From Pararge aegeria (taxonomy: Eukaryota > Arthropoda > Insecta > Lepidoptera > Nymphalidae): 64,000 nt of DNA. The stretch is taken from NCBI RefSeq assembly GCF_905163445.1, contig NC_053191.1, forward strand, positions 6,138,001 to 6,202,000. The letters are read 5' to 3'. A program made the translations under genes and the position numbers. Numbering within the stretch: the stretch's first letter is position 1; each line of letters starts with the position of its first letter. Shown here in pieces: positions 30,935 to 43,015 of this stretch. A model generated the notes under the pieces. The model saw only the letters and a list, made by a program, of their open reading frames with translations. It had not been told where the DNA came from and did no database searches.

Positions 30935-31150
30935 GATAGAAGCAGGCGCTACTTTGCGGAAATCCATAATATATTATGAAAATGAAGCTTAGTTTGCTAT
31001 ACTCCGCGAACAGCAGCAGAATCTGTATGGTGTAATTTATAATTACTTCAATCCGTATACTCCACACCAAACAGATCCTTGGCAATGTACCCTCTACGCA
31101 CGTTTCGCTCCGAAACCGGAGCATCCTCAGAAGATGTTGACTTTACAATG
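30935..31150 (+). repeat. repeat D copy
   Basis: 'gatagaagcaggcgctactt', 'ataatatattatgaaaatga', 'ctccgcgaacagcagcagaa', 'tactccacaccaaacagatc', 'ctctacgcacgtttcgctcc' and 'ggagcatcctcagaagatg'. The sequence style suggests the 3' end of a LINE on the minus strand, class unknown. An 85-codon minus frame is incidental. Confidence 0.7.
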
Positions 31151-31619
31151 AATAATTGTTAAGTGCGGTTTCAAAGCTTTCTCCTTTTTTTTATTCTTCT
31201 TTTCAAAATGACTCGCAACATATTTTTGGTCGCTAGTCACCATGCGGGGAATGATGACATTGTCCAATGCCGTGCTCCAGAAAGCAAGTAAAGCCGTCAG
31301 TCACTCTTGTTATTATGATTTTATAATCAGATTTTTAATTGATTCTTTGGTCTATTTCTTGGCATGTTCAACTACGCATTACAATGTCCTGAATTTTATT
31401 CCCAGGTCGGGCTAATTTTTGTTGGGCATTGAATTGGTTAATAATTCTGAATTGGGAAATTGGTGTTAACCCCTCCCTGCATTGTAGTACAGTTTAAGCC
31501 TATTTTTAAGTTTAGTTATTATTGCTAACAAGTAACATGTGAGGATAATCGTTAAAGCCCACCGATGAGCATTGAAACAGAGGTTATACTCCCCTATGAG
31601 AAAGGAGGCCAGTGCCCAG
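31151..31619. other. unassigned DNA
   Basis: No recognised feature. Confidence 0.35.
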
Positions 31620-31770
31620 TTCAAATTCAAAATTCATTTATTTCAAGTAGGCCTAATATAAGCCCTTTTGAAACGTCCAGTCAGTCTGTGTGTAGTAACT
31701 CTACCACCGGTTCGGAAGGCAGATTCTACCGAGAAGAAGCCGGCAAGAAAATCAGCAGTTGTGGGAGTTA
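31620..31770 (+). repeat. repeat G copy
   Basis: 'ttcaaattcaaaattcattt', 'caagtaggcctaatata', 'actctaccaccggttcgg', 'gcagattctaccgagaag' and 'gcaagaaaatcagcag'. Same repeat as 4915-5105 and 6268-6362, and the best kept of the three. Confidence 0.75.
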
Positions 31771-32040
31771 ACCAGGTTAACGGTAATGATGAGGATGATT
31801 AATAAAATGATCAGTAAACTTGCTTACCTGCATTTTAACAGCATAGAAGTACTAAGCTCGTTAGTCTTTAATGAGAGGAGGTAAGATTCTTGATAGGAGT
31901 TATAATTTAATGATTGAGGCAAGTTTTTTTGTACAACAAAGTTTTTCTTTTTTAAATCGAAACAATGGTCTGTAAAAGACCCAAATGAAAAAAAAAACTG
32001 TTAGTTCTCTTTAATTTACATATGAGTAATTGTAAAACAA

Positions 32041-32185
32041 ATGCCATCAAACCAGATGCTATCAAATCGCAAAAATGGCCTCCAACAGAAGTCGATGGAG
32101 ACAGTTTACCAACGCGAAGTTGAGATCTCACCAGGACCACGATCTTCAGTGATGAAGGAACGACCATAGAGAGAGAAATTGTAAA
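32041..32185 (+). repeat. LINE C-terminus-like scrap
   Basis: 'gcctccaacagaagtcgatg', 'cgcgaagttgagatctcacc', 'gaccacgatcttcagtgat' and 'gaaggaacgaccatagagag' resemble the '...GRDPQQ' coding end plus AG-rich tail seen at 30405-30530. Weak. Confidence 0.4.
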
Positions 32186-32889
32186 ACAAATAGTTGTTAT
32201 AATAATTTTGTTAGTAATCAGTAGTTTTATTCGTTAATAATATTGTATAAAATTCTAGCTAACAAGCAAAAAAAAAAAATTTCAACATGAATACAACAAT
32301 TTCAACATAGTATAAAAAAGGATAACGAAAATTGTTGTTATTTCTATAATTAAAGTATGAGTTATGATATAACTACGTTAGTCAAATTTTGATAATTCTA
32401 TGAGCATGCTACGCGGCGTAAATTTTGTGCTCGAAATTTCTCGCAGGACAAAATATATTTTATAGGGTGACATAATATAATTTGCGGGGTGGCTTTTTGA
32501 CCGACATAAATAGATTTAATGAATATATACACATATATGTGTAATGGTAACAAAAATGCAAATACATAATGCATGTCAGAAAATATAATACTGCGGCCTT
32601 ATCGCTGCATAGCGAACGTTTCTGGACAATTAACGGAGTAAATCAAAAGAACCAAACAAAAACCTACAATGCACATACAATAATTTACACAATAAATACA
32701 TATAAATACCTACACTACAACACATATATAAACGATAACGTTCAATTAATAATAGCTAACAAAACTATTTGTTCTATAGGTTTTAGGAAAGCGCGTTTTT
32801 TTATAACATATTTAGCTCAGCTACAATTACTGCTTCATAGTAGTTTTGTCACACCGTGTCGCTAAGGTGGATTACGCTTGCCTATAGAT
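32186..32889. other. unassigned AT-rich DNA
   Basis: A 98-codon plus frame (32569-32865) is rich in Tyr, Asn and Thr without a domain; I do not call it a gene. Confidence 0.4.
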
Positions 32890-33060
32890 ACATATACAAT
32901 CTATTTTCCATTTAGAGGCAGTCAAGTTCGAGGTGGTGAGAAAAACGGAAGCTGGAAGAGCATTCCAGATCGGTATGTATTTGGAAAGAGCAAGCAAAAC
33001 ACTTCGTACGTGTCGATGGGATATCACCTACAAACGTGCAGGTCTTAACGATGTTTCGCA
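32890..33060 (-). repeat. LINE-like fragment
   Basis: 'acggaagctggaagagcatt' with 'ccagatcgg' matches 10270-10300 ('ggaagctggaaggacattcc', 'agatcctagcgg'), the coding end of a LINE on the minus strand ('WN.LP..IF' region). Heavily decayed. Confidence 0.45.
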
Positions 33061-35200
33061 GGTCGATGGTAAGGTTTTGAGCTCACTATCTAAAATATCT
33101 TACAGAAGGAATTCAACATTAGATTGTCGTCAACACAGGATATTGTAAGAAATGTCCTCAGCAAAAGAAAATCAGTGTCGTGTTGTAAAATCCCATAATA
33201 AATAAAGAAGAACCCACAATAGAACATTATGCGTATGGAACTGAATTTTACATGTGTTACACATATTGTTTTTTTATGGATGTTTTTTGGGGTAAGTTCT
33301 TAGATAAAATGATTTCCAACTGAAAGCATCAAGTGCGGTTGAAGTAATACTTTTGTTATTATTTATTGATGAAAAAGTAAAATGTTCCTGGGACTCCGCC
33401 ATTTCATTTATTATTCACTATTTGATTGTATATTCTATTTAAAATTCATTAACATCACTTTCACATTTTATAAATATTTTCATTTGTTAAATAGCATAGT
33501 TGAGAGTAGAAAATTGAAGGTTAGATCAGCACATCTTAATATAACCTTGTCATTGAATATTATAGAATTTCGCAAACGTCAGAAAATGTATAAATAATTA
33601 ATTTATAACAAAAGTAATAAATAAACAAGCATATTTAGAGATTTTCAAAACACATTGCAAATTTTTTTTTTTTTAAACAGTTTTGTGAATTTTTATTTAC
33701 TTTGCTATTCACAATTGATCCGTTTGAATTGAATTTAATCCTAATTGATTTTGACATTTGCCACTAGCTGGCGTTTAAGTCAAGAAGCGTGGGTTATATG
33801 ACGACCTTACGACCAATCCAAATTATTATATTTAAATAGCGGAAACAATCAAGACGTCTGACGTAAGCGTTACTTCCGTCAGAAAAATATGTGAGTTACT
33901 CCCTAGTCGCGCCTAAAGAAGTTTTACTTTTAAAAGGTTCTCATTACCCTCCTCAGTCTAAGGAGGAGTTAGGTTCTAGGAGAGGAGGCCCGTGCCTTGG
34001 TAGTTGGCCGCTAATAATGATGTTGATAATAAAACACTAGTTTACGACGAATAAATAAGCCATAAAAATCTCATTTTGTTTTCATTATATATGTTACATA
34101 ATGTTATGTCAGTAGGTACATTTCTGTATTAGTTACTTCAATGTTCTCCGAGAGACACTCGTTTTCTTCGTATTACTTCAATGAAATACGTTCAGTATTT
34201 TTTAAATTAGTGAATTCAAAGAAAGATGTTGGACGTATTTTTCTTTATTCTGTGGTACCAGTACTAGGTAGATTTCCATTTCTTTTTTTAATATAAAGGT
34301 ATATACATTATTTTCTCTTCCACTATTGAATAGAGTTAATATTAAAGAAATATTTCAAAAGTTCGCTCACACAGCTCATTTATCAGTGGGTTTCTAGCTG
34401 GCCGGTTTTACCTATTGACAAAGAAACAATCTCAAGCATTGTAAAAAAGAACGAAATATTTATAACGATGCTGTCAGCGACTTCAGCGAATTCTGTACTA
34501 ATATTTATTACTAAATCATTTTTTTAAACTAAATTAACAAATTCAATCAGCGTACCAAAATAAACTACATTAAATTTACATACTACCGCAACGAGGCAAA
34601 GCAAAAGATGCGAAAAAGCGTACAGCATAACCCCTTCGAATTAAAGCTTATTCTTGACCAAACATTCTTTAGCTTTAGGTATACCCTAGACCCTAATAAC
34701 AATTTTTCCATAAAACGTTCTAATCAATAGAGAGCCCTTGTATATAGATATATTTAACTTCTATACAATTGTTTAGCAAACGATGGAATATTAATAAAAG
34801 TATATTGACCAATTATTTTTCAGACAAATTATTGTGGTTGATCCGTAAATCATGGTTCATTTTCTTCAGCGTACTTCTGTACACGAGCCTCTATCATAGG
34901 AGAGATGAATTTAGAACATAGACCCACCCTTGTATTGTGGCAGTTAGCAAGTCCTACTGCAGATTTTTAGTGGATGATAGAAAGATCGAGAATAGATAGG
35001 TTGGCTCGATTTCCTGGTCAGATTTTCAGTTAAAATTTTCAGTAGTTAGTTAAGAAAGTTAAGAAATGGATGTTGCGTGTCTCTGATTAATTAATATATT
35101 TAATTGGAGCACCGTGATGAGATGAAACCCGTATCTTCTATCAGAGAGAAATTCTTGGCCCAGTTGTGGGACTGTACCAAAAAAAAGCAACAACTTAGTC
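33061..35200. other. long unassigned stretch
   Basis: About 2.1 kb. 33950-34020 ends in a SINE-A/RTE tail scrap ('gaggaggcccgtgccttgg'), and 35130-35175 resembles a LINE 3' end ('ttcttggcccagttgtggga'). Otherwise there is no recognised repeat and no convincing frame; this may be host single-copy DNA. Confidence 0.4.
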
Positions 35201-35428
35201 ATGAAACTGTTCCAAATCAAAGTACTTAGGAATATTGTAAATGCACCAAGCTACATTAGATACGATTATATTTAGCGGGACTTGAAAATTGAATACGTCG
35301 ACAAAGCAATTACCAAATTTGCTGAAGCCAGCGAATATCAGCTTCTCCATCACGTTAACGTCGAGGCAATGCAGCTGCTCGACATAACGAAATTAGCAAG
35401 AAGACTAAAAAGGACAAAAACCCTTTGA
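35201..35428 (+). pseudogene. Jockey-clade LINE polymerase C-terminus
   Basis: Reads MKLFQIKVLRNIVNAPSYIR, then YDYI, a TAG stop at 35273-35275, and RDLKIEYVDKAITKFAEASE, later HHVNVEAMQLLD and RRLKRTK before TGA at 35426. This fits the 'FQ.K.LR.I.NAPWYVRN..IHRDL' ending of Jockey-clade reverse transcriptases. Ser replaces the usual Trp. The catalytic part is absent; dead fragment. Confidence 0.85.
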
Positions 35429-36730
35429 ATTAGTGATAGTGTAGCGTAAGTGGTTTCTGAATAATTTTTCATTTAACATAAGCTAGTTTTTCATGTCGAA
35501 TCAAAAGTATCTATAGTTGGTATGAATCTCCATTTTAAGGCAACAAATTCCGTAAAACATGGAAACAAAGGTTTCAATTTACTAATGGATCTTTTTCGAG
35601 TCAAAATATTTAAGTTGCGCTACGCGTGGAAGCAGGCAAAGTATATTTTGTTGATTTTACCATCTCGTTACCAGAGTTTTGCACTCTAGCAAAATTCAGG
35701 CTCAGCCCGCGTGTTGTGCGGTTGTCGATTCAATTGTGGTGACATTAACGTTGATAGTTGCTTTTACGTATTTGTTGCACTAAACATATTTGTACCAGAC
35801 AGTTACTCGATTTGTATAAGCAAAACAAAGGTTCGTAAGAAATAAATAATATTTTGGAATAAGAATCTGAAAACCGTGCGACTTAATTTGTTTTCAACCA
35901 CATAACAATTCCACCGATGTTATCCTTTAATATTTAATATAGTATAGGGATAACAAGTTCATCCAGTTTCGTCAATATGAAAGTTGAGAATTTTAAAACA
36001 GGTTAAATAAGCTAATTTTTATTTTCGAAACCCATATCTAAATGGGTGTGTAGACTGGATGAAATTCCATATTTTTTCTTTCAAGAGAACAGTAAACAAT
36101 CAGGATGCTCGCATCCTAAAATTCATAAAGGGGGAGAAATAGGTGTTGGAAAGTTATAGGTTTCTGAAGTGACCCATTAAGATTCGTTGTAGCAAACTTG
36201 AGATACGGGCATTTCAAGTTTGTTGTCGTTCGCCGACCGGAGACAGTCAAGATGGAGAGAAAAGGTGAAACGTTCTTAAAGGTAAAGGGGAGTGGAGAGA
36301 CTATAGAGAATAGAATAAAAAAGAGTAAATATTCAGTATAAATATTTTAAAAGAAAACTTGAACCAAAATCAGTATCTACACAAACACTGAAATTAAACA
36401 GCTTAGAAAAATGATTCAAGCATTTAGGTACGTCCAAGGAAACTCCAATAATAACAAGAACATATTTCTTTCAAAATTAATACTCCGAGGAGCCATTAAC
36501 AATGATATATATAAAAGATTACCCACACCCAGAAGCTGTAATACTTTCCGAACCATTGACGATAACACGAGCGCAAAAGTGTTAGAATATTGCCTTTGAG
36601 GCTAACAAGCAGGAAAATTCCTAGTAATAGATACCGAATAGCTAAGGCGCCTTCAATAATGTTACTCAAATTATGAAATTCTAGATCGTTTCTCGCTTCT
36701 ATACGCTACCTTCTCATGTTATAAATTTAT
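35429..36730. other. unassigned DNA
   Basis: About 1.3 kb without recognised repeats; short frames only. Probably host single-copy sequence. Confidence 0.4.
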
Positions 36731-37013
36731 TAAGACCTCGCGCATGTGAGTACCGTGGGTCCTATAAGCGGGAAGTCCCGAGTTCAATCCACTTCGGAAA
36801 GTAGTTTTTTTTTTACAATTACTGCATTTTTCTCTGGTTTGGTCTCGTGGAGGCTTTGTCGGTGACTGGGTGATACTCTAACGACAAAGACGTGCCGAAG
36901 AAGAAGAAGGGGTATGGGATTATTGTCCCTGCCATACCCTCATCAGGTTAGCCCGATACTATCTTACTCTGCATCGTCATTTAATACCAAGTGAGAATGC
37001 AGTCATCAGGTGT
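36731..37013 (+). mobile_element. SINE-C copy, diverged
   Basis: 'taagacctcgcgcatgtgag' (head), 'agtcccgagttcaatccac' (box B region), 'tttctctggtttggtctcg', 'aggttagcccgatactatct' and 'agtgagaatgcagtcatc'. A GAAGAAGAAG run interrupts it at 36899. Confidence 0.85.
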
Positions 37014-37715
37014 GTTTTGAATAGGTATTTTAATTTAATTTGAGTTCATAAAAGAAGTACAAAAAACTCAGGTATAAAGAATTATACGAATTTGTCCATT
37101 TTTCATGAACCTTTGTACACAAACCGATAAGAAAATGATACTTGCCTAACATTTCTATTATTCAAATATAAACAATCAAAATAAATAATGCCAATGTACC
37201 TACTTTTCAAAAGTAGAAGGAAATAGACACTACTTTATTCACCCTTATTTAAATTTTGAGCTTACGTATATTAATAAAAAAAAGAATTTGAATATTGAAG
37301 CAATTCATCCTAACCAAAACATGCCAATTGGACTCACGTACTAAAACGACGGGTCATGATACCCCAAAATCAAATTCTCACTATCGGTTGAATCGACTTT
37401 CTTTTGCGGGAATGTGACCCCCAATGCCGGATATCATTCCAATTACGACCTCGCCAGTTGTTAGACCCTTTGCTAGTTGGCTGTAATATCGGGAATACTG
37501 AGAATTTCGGGTGATTAATGGCACCCAATTTTATATAAGAACTATTTATAGAGGAACAAAAGAAATACGTTTTGTTAAAAGTATCACTACGGAATACAAT
37601 TACCTCATACCACGGATTGTTACGTTTTACTCACAATCCGCCAAAAAAGATATGGTAGGAAACTGTTATTGGTCATTTGATACCTTGGAAAGGTGTCAAA
37701 GATTTTTTTTTTTTT
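37014..37715. other. unassigned DNA
   Basis: An 82-codon plus frame (37511-37759) ends in SINE-B sequence and has no domain. Confidence 0.35.
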
Positions 37716-37962
37716 ATATACTACGACAATACACACATCGCCATCTAGCCCTAAAGTAAGCGTAGCTTGTGTTATGGGTACTGAGATAGCTGTTGAATAT
37801 TTTTATGAATATAATACATAAATACTTATTATATACATATAAACACCCAGACACTGAAAAACATTCATGCTCATCACACAAACATTTTCCAGTTGTGGGA
37901 ATCGAACCCACGGCCTTGGACTCAGAAAGCAGTGTCGCTGCAAACTGCGCCAATCGGCCGTC
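37716..37962 (-). mobile_element. SINE-B, near full length
   Basis: The best preserved minus-strand copy, from 'tatatactacgacaatacac' to 'gcgccaatcggccgtc'. Box B is intact ('ggttcgattcc', minus strand) but box A carries the 'gcagtttgcag' variant. Frames of 63-122 codons crossing it are incidental. Confidence 0.95.
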
Positions 37963-39929
37963 AATCATTTCTTCGGATGCATAGCGGGGCGGTGTGTAAA
38001 ATGTACATTTTTCATAGCGTATTTTGGACAGAAAAGAATTTAAGATTAGTTGCATTCTATCAGATTTCTTGCAAAGTCTCATTTAAACTAAGATTGCTGG
38101 TAAGAGACTACTTGCACTAATAAAAAAGGCTCAATTTTTTTCTTGTTTGTATCTATATTATTTTGTGTTTTGCGTGCTTTATAGTATTTTTCCCTCTTCT
38201 TCTTCGGTAAACTAACTAAAATAACATTACAATGTATTATTTATAACAAATTTCTTCCACCAATAAATACAACAAAACAAGAGACAGCTATATATATAAT
38301 TATATAACGTTTCTCTTTCACCATCACAGGTAGACATTTATATCTTGCGCAAGAGTAAAATATATTTGAAAAAGTATATAAATCTCATAGACTTTTTACA
38401 TTACTGCGTATGCCAGTACATTGAACGTACTTAATTGCGGCATGAGCCAACCTTGTATTGCTAACTTAACAGTAGAGTTTAACTCAATAAAAAATTAATA
38501 TATATATAAATAAACAAAATAATCTTACAATCTTTTAATTTCATCTTTTTTAAACCACTTGCTCGTATCATTTTGAACCGAAATTTGACGCACCTGTGTA
38601 AATTCAATGACAATGCAATATTATATTATCCGGAAGCTGGACTAACGATGGAGTCTGAATGTAGTCATAGAAACTTCGCCAAAGTTAAAGTGGACCCACC
38701 AAGTTTGGTCTCGTTAAATTCATTTCGATGAGTAGATAGTAGACAGATGATAATACAGCCAGCATACGTACTAATATAACAAATGCTGAAGTGTGTCTTT
38801 GGTTTGTTTGCTTAGTACCAATGTTCGGCTCAATTTTTAAATCGATCTTTAGGAAACTGAACACTATTGTAGCTTGCATCCTGGAGATGGGCATAGGATA
38901 ATATATATTCCGAAAACGCATCTATCCGCGGGATTAACACAATAAGCATTTGTTACCTGTACATGGCTTAACCGCTTAACTTATCTTTGTGATTTTTTAC
39001 ATCATAGATCATAGTAATAGTTTGAATCCTAAAGACAGCTGGATTTATGCCTAAAATAAAGGGTTCGCGCGGGATTTTCAAAAACGCAAAATAAACCTGC
39101 AGGACGTCGGGGTAAGAGCTAGTTAAGGTTAAATACTATCTTGATGATGCACAGGTTTTTTTTATGACCTTTCCCTCACTGTTAAAGCAAGTGATATTTA
39201 ATTGCATAAAAATCAAATGAGTCTGAAAAATTAGAGCCGCGACTACTGGGTCCCGCCGAAATGGAATCCAAAGTCTTAATATAGTTCATCTAAATCAAAA
39301 GATCAATCAGATTCTAGTGGCTTTAGGTTTATAAGTTTTTTGAAAACGTGAATTGACACCCCTTCAATTGGCCACTGGTTTTCCACCCCGTTCCAGAAGT
39401 GTACGCTGCAATCAACACAATTTTCTGTACTGATAATATTCACGAACAAAAGCGGGGAAATTTATCGTGGCTCAGGCTGTGTGGTGTACTGTGAACTGTA
39501 TTTGAATTTATTTTAATCTAATCTTCACAATAAGCTCGAACCACTTTACCAAGTACTAAAAGGTATTACTCTACTAAAAGGTAAATAACCTTTAACACTG
39601 TATGATATACGACGGAAACATTACTCACATATATATGAGAGCAAACAGTACGGGCCTTATAAAGGCCTATAATAAATTATCTCACGGTGCGTCGAAACCA
39701 CAAACACTGGTACGAGAGAATTATATGAAAAGCAAAAGTTTCGTAACACTCGTTTATTTTGTACAAAGGGGCACAAGCAAGCAAAAATCGTCTTTAATTT
39801 CAGTGCAGTTGAATTTTAAACAGCTTGCACATTCATATGCCAGTAGGTGTGCGAAACTTCTGTAATTAGGTGGTGAAATCAAGCTGCAACGCCTTTCAGG
39901 CACTGAAATTATCGGATCGCATAAGTTTT
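37963..39929. other. long unassigned stretch
   Basis: Nearly 2 kb without a recognised repeat; A/T-rich patches at 38283-38310 and 38495-38515. Frames of 75-87 codons are not convincing. Possibly host single-copy DNA. Confidence 0.4.
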
Positions 39930-40232
39930 AGTCATCATATCGACCCATTACCGGCCCATTATAGGGCACGGGTCTCGTCCCACAAAGATAAGGGTTTATG
40001 GCCGTAGTCCAGTGCAGATTGGTGGACTCGGAGTTCAGGACTCCGCATACCTTTGAGAACATAATGTAGAACTCTTGGGCATGCAAGTTTCCTCACGATG
40101 TTTTCCTTCACCGTCGAAGCAAATGATATTTTTTACTACTTAAAACGCACATAACTAAGAAAAATTGGAGGTGCGAACTCGGTCCCCCGAAAGTTAAATC
40201 GAGCTTCTACCCAATGTGCTATCACCGCTTCC
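39930..40232 (-). mobile_element. SINE-A, full length
   Basis: Minus-strand copy from 'catcatatcgacccattacc' to head 'tgtgctatcaccgcttcc'. It contains 'gggcatgcaagtttcctcac' and 'gaactcggtcccccg'. A short duplication ('gactcggagttcaggactcc') near 40027 is private to this copy. Confidence 0.93.
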
Positions 40233-40234
40233 AT

Positions 40235-40490
40235 TATTCTGCATAATGATTCGCATATTATGAAAATTTGCTTAATTTGCTGTAATCCTAATATTACGTA
40301 ATTTACAATTTCTTCAATCTTAATACTCCATATCCATATACTCCATATAACCCGATCTTCGCCCATTTATCCTCTACACACGTTACATTGCCGAAGATCA
40401 GTTTGGTGTGGAGTATAAAGAGTGAAGAAATTATAAATTACATCATACAGATTCTCCCGCAGGTGACACCTGCTTCTATCCAATATTTAA
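40235..40490. repeat. repeat D copy, inverted halves
   Basis: Left half 'atattatgaaaatttgctta', 'acttcaatc'-type and 'actccatat'. Right half reversed: 'gccgaagatcagtttggtgt', 'acatcatacagattctcccg' and 'acacctgcttctatcc'. Same head-to-head arrangement as 14820-15050. Confidence 0.65.
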
Positions 40491-40504
40491 GAAAAGTATT
40501 TTCT

Positions 40505-40555
40505 GATACTGCAGATATTCTTGGGCATCAGTGATTATTTAACATCAGGTTACTA
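40505..40555 (+). repeat. repeat F scrap
   Basis: 'actgcagatattcttgggca' and 'tcagtgattatttaacatca' match 20500-20540. Confidence 0.5.
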
Positions 40556-41360
40556 AACTGCTATAGCTTTCAAACATGATGATACTCGTACACACTGTAT
40601 CATATAACGTTCGGAAGATACTTACTCGACGACTAATAATAATTCTTAAAATTCTTTACTTGAATGAACAAACAGACTGAACTATTTTATGTACTTACTA
40701 CTTACTGTGATTTACTGCTTTAGTTGCTCGAAAGTCACTGCGGATAGTTCAAGAGGCTTTGTTGCGTGATAGACCCTTTACGAGTGCGCCCTAATATTAT
40801 CTGGAATTCCGTGGATTTCGAGTGATTAATGACTACCTTGTGGCTACAGGAACTATTTCTTTATATATAAAGGGCGACGAATAGATCTCTATTTTTAATT
40901 AAATCTGTGTAAAATCCAGGGATTTAATCTCGGCAAATTTTAATATTTTTAAATTAACCTTAATTTATCCTTGATTCTAGAATTTGATCTTTTGACAGGT
41001 ATTTTCAATTGTTTTTTGTAGAACGCAAAATAGCTAGGGGGCACTTTATCTGTCTCCCAACAGACACGACACGAGAGGTTTCATAAATTAAAAAAAAAAA
41101 AAATTGTTTTTGGAAAGTGAAAAAAGAGTTCAGTTTCAGAATGAAAAAGGTTAAGATCATAGTGACCCACGCTGGCCAAGTGTAGATAGAGGCACACTTA
41201 AAAACCTTTAAGAATATTTTGGAAAACTTTAAGGCATGCGGATTACGCGATTGAGCGACGTTTTTCTTTCCAAAAATTATGGTAATAAAAGTTTTTTAAG
41301 CTTGCATCTTGAATAAATGAGGGTAGGTATTAGTTATTAGATATATAGACTTCTATAGAA
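40556..41360. other. unassigned DNA
   Basis: No recognised feature; 41160-41250 has weak SINE-A-like words ('cccacgctggccaagtg'). Confidence 0.4.
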
Positions 41361-41364
41361 ACAA

Positions 41365-41640
41365 TCGAGGGGCCGAGTTCGAATCCCAGCATGCACTTAC
41401 AACTTTTCTAAGTTATGTGCGTTTTAAGTAATTAAAATATCACTTGCTTTAACGGTGAAGGAAAACACCGTGAGGAATCCTGTAACCTTGAGAGTTCTAC
41501 ATAATGTTTCCTAAGATGTGTGGAGTCCACCAATCCGCACTGGGCCAGCGTGGTGGACTACGGCCTTAACCCCTTTGTATTGTGGGAGTATACCCGTACC
41601 CTGCAGTGGGCCGTTAATGGGTTGATATGATGATGATTAA
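41365..41640 (+). mobile_element. SINE-A, head truncated
   Basis: Starts inside box A region; box B 'agttcgaatccc' intact. Continues 'gttatgtgcgttttaagtaa', 'gtggagtccaccaatccgca', 'ctgggccagcgtggtggac' and ends 'gggttgatatgatgatgatt' with the GATGAT tail. Confidence 0.93.
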
Positions 41641-41815
41641 TTAATCAATGTAATAAATATTCCCTTTTTCTTTTTCTGTTTATTTCCTAAAAATGTTTTT
41701 CGGGATGCGTTTACCAAAAGGGCATTACAATATTAACACGTGTTTCAGCTTAACCCAAAGATAACAAGAACGTTTGCAAATCAGCTCGCAAAATCTCGTA
41801 AATAATAAATAAAAC

Positions 41816-42045
41816 ATCAACACGCCCAATTACTCGCATCAAAAGGTAAATCTACCGTTAACTCAATCCGAAACATAACAAAAGATTTACGGTTTTCACC
41901 CAAATTCGTTCCGAATCCCCATGAAAAGGGAATCCATTCATCGAACTTGGTGGCCCTATTTGTCGTCTCCGGCGTGCGTTTTAAACAAGAAAAGTTTTTA
42001 GTATCCATTATATCGTACGAGGCCTTAAGAAGCATACGTGACTGA
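41816..42045 (+). repeat. locally duplicated unit, copy 1
   Basis: Direct, diverged counterpart at 42806-43015. Shared blocks: 'caaaagatttacgg', 'tatttgtcgt', 'ttttaaacaagaaaagtttt' and 'tatccat' against 'ggccat'. No convincing coding frame. Confidence 0.75.
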
Positions 42046-42349
42046 CATTTTCCTTGAATTTCAGTTCAATCAACACTTTTATGACCATCAAAAAACGTTT
42101 TTGTAGCTTTAAACTTATTATACCTACTAACGAGTACCCACTTAAAAATTTTGAATTTCAATTATATTTTGACCTATTTTGTATATTGACATAATTTAAC
42201 TAAGTAATAAAATGGACTTATTTTTGTCTTTTAAAAAATTAAAGTGAATTTGAAAAAAAAAAAACAAAAATTGATCATGACATGTAATGTACATTGTACA
42301 ACTATAAGGAAACTTTATTGACATTTTATTTAACAAATAACTAATATAA
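42046..42349. other. unassigned AT-rich DNA
   Basis: No recognised feature. Confidence 0.35.
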
Positions 42350-42805
42350 TAAATAAACTACGACAATACACTCATCGCCGCCTTTTTTCTATGGACCAAC
42401 ATCGTCGTCGTCGTCTGTAAGCAGAGCAACAATTCGCAGGGTATGAAAGAAACATATGCTGCGAAATGTTGTCCTGTGTCCACCAACCCGAGGCATAAAT
42501 GTGAAGTCTCATTTTCCTGTAATTAATGCTGCTTTACGGCGGAAATAAGCATGGTGATAGCATTTACCCGGACGAACTTTGTGACAAAAAACTCTACTGC
42601 TACTAAACCCTACATAGCCCCAAAGTAAGCGTACCTTGTGTTATGGGTACTAAGATAACTGAGGAGTATTTTCCAATATACATAAATAAGAGATATATTT
42701 ACTTGCACAGAATATAAACACCCAGGCACTGAAAAACATTCATGTTTAACACATAAACGCATTCCAGTTGTGGGAATCGAACCCACAGCCTTGGACTCAG
42801 AACTG
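42350..42805 (-). mobile_element. SINE-B split by repeat E
   Basis: The tail end is at 42350-42386 ('gacaatacactcatcgcc') and the copy resumes at 42613 ('tagccccaaagtaagcgtac'), ending in box B ('gggaatcgaaccca') at about 42790. The head beyond 'ttggactcagaa' is missing. Confidence 0.88.
42387..42612 (+). repeat. repeat E copy inside a SINE-B
   Basis: 'agcaacaattcgcagggtat', 'tgtcctgtgtccaccaaccc', 'gaggcataaatgtgaagtct' and 'gaacttt.tgacaaaaaact'. A (CGT)n run is at 42399-42414. Confidence 0.7.
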
Positions 42806-43015
42806 TCAGACTATCCGATAACTGTTGAAGGTAAACTCAATTTGAAACTCGGACAAAAGATTTACGGCTTCAACTAAATTTGGTCTAAATTCCCATAAAG
42901 GAGGGAGTTACTTCGAGAAACTTCTGTGCTATTTGTCGTTTCCACGCTCATTTTAAACAAGAAAAGTTTTTACTGGCCATTTTATGCACATGCACGATCT
43001 ATAGATCTTAGACAA
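42806..43015 (+). repeat. locally duplicated unit, copy 2
   Basis: Matches 41816-42045 in the same orientation, with a 10-base gap near the start ('aaggtaaactcaat' against 'aaggtaaatctaccgttaac'). Confidence 0.75.

Noticed and set aside
32569..32865. 98-codon plus frame
   Set aside because: Low-complexity composition (Tyr, Asn, Thr, Ile) typical of AT-rich noise; no domain or splice context.
35941..35955. 'tagggataac', part of the I-SceI recognition sequence
   Set aside because: Only 10 of 18 bases match; chance.
37714..38082. 122-codon minus frame with a plausible looking start
   Set aside because: Mostly a SINE-B read through; the same peptide type appears at other SINE-B copies.
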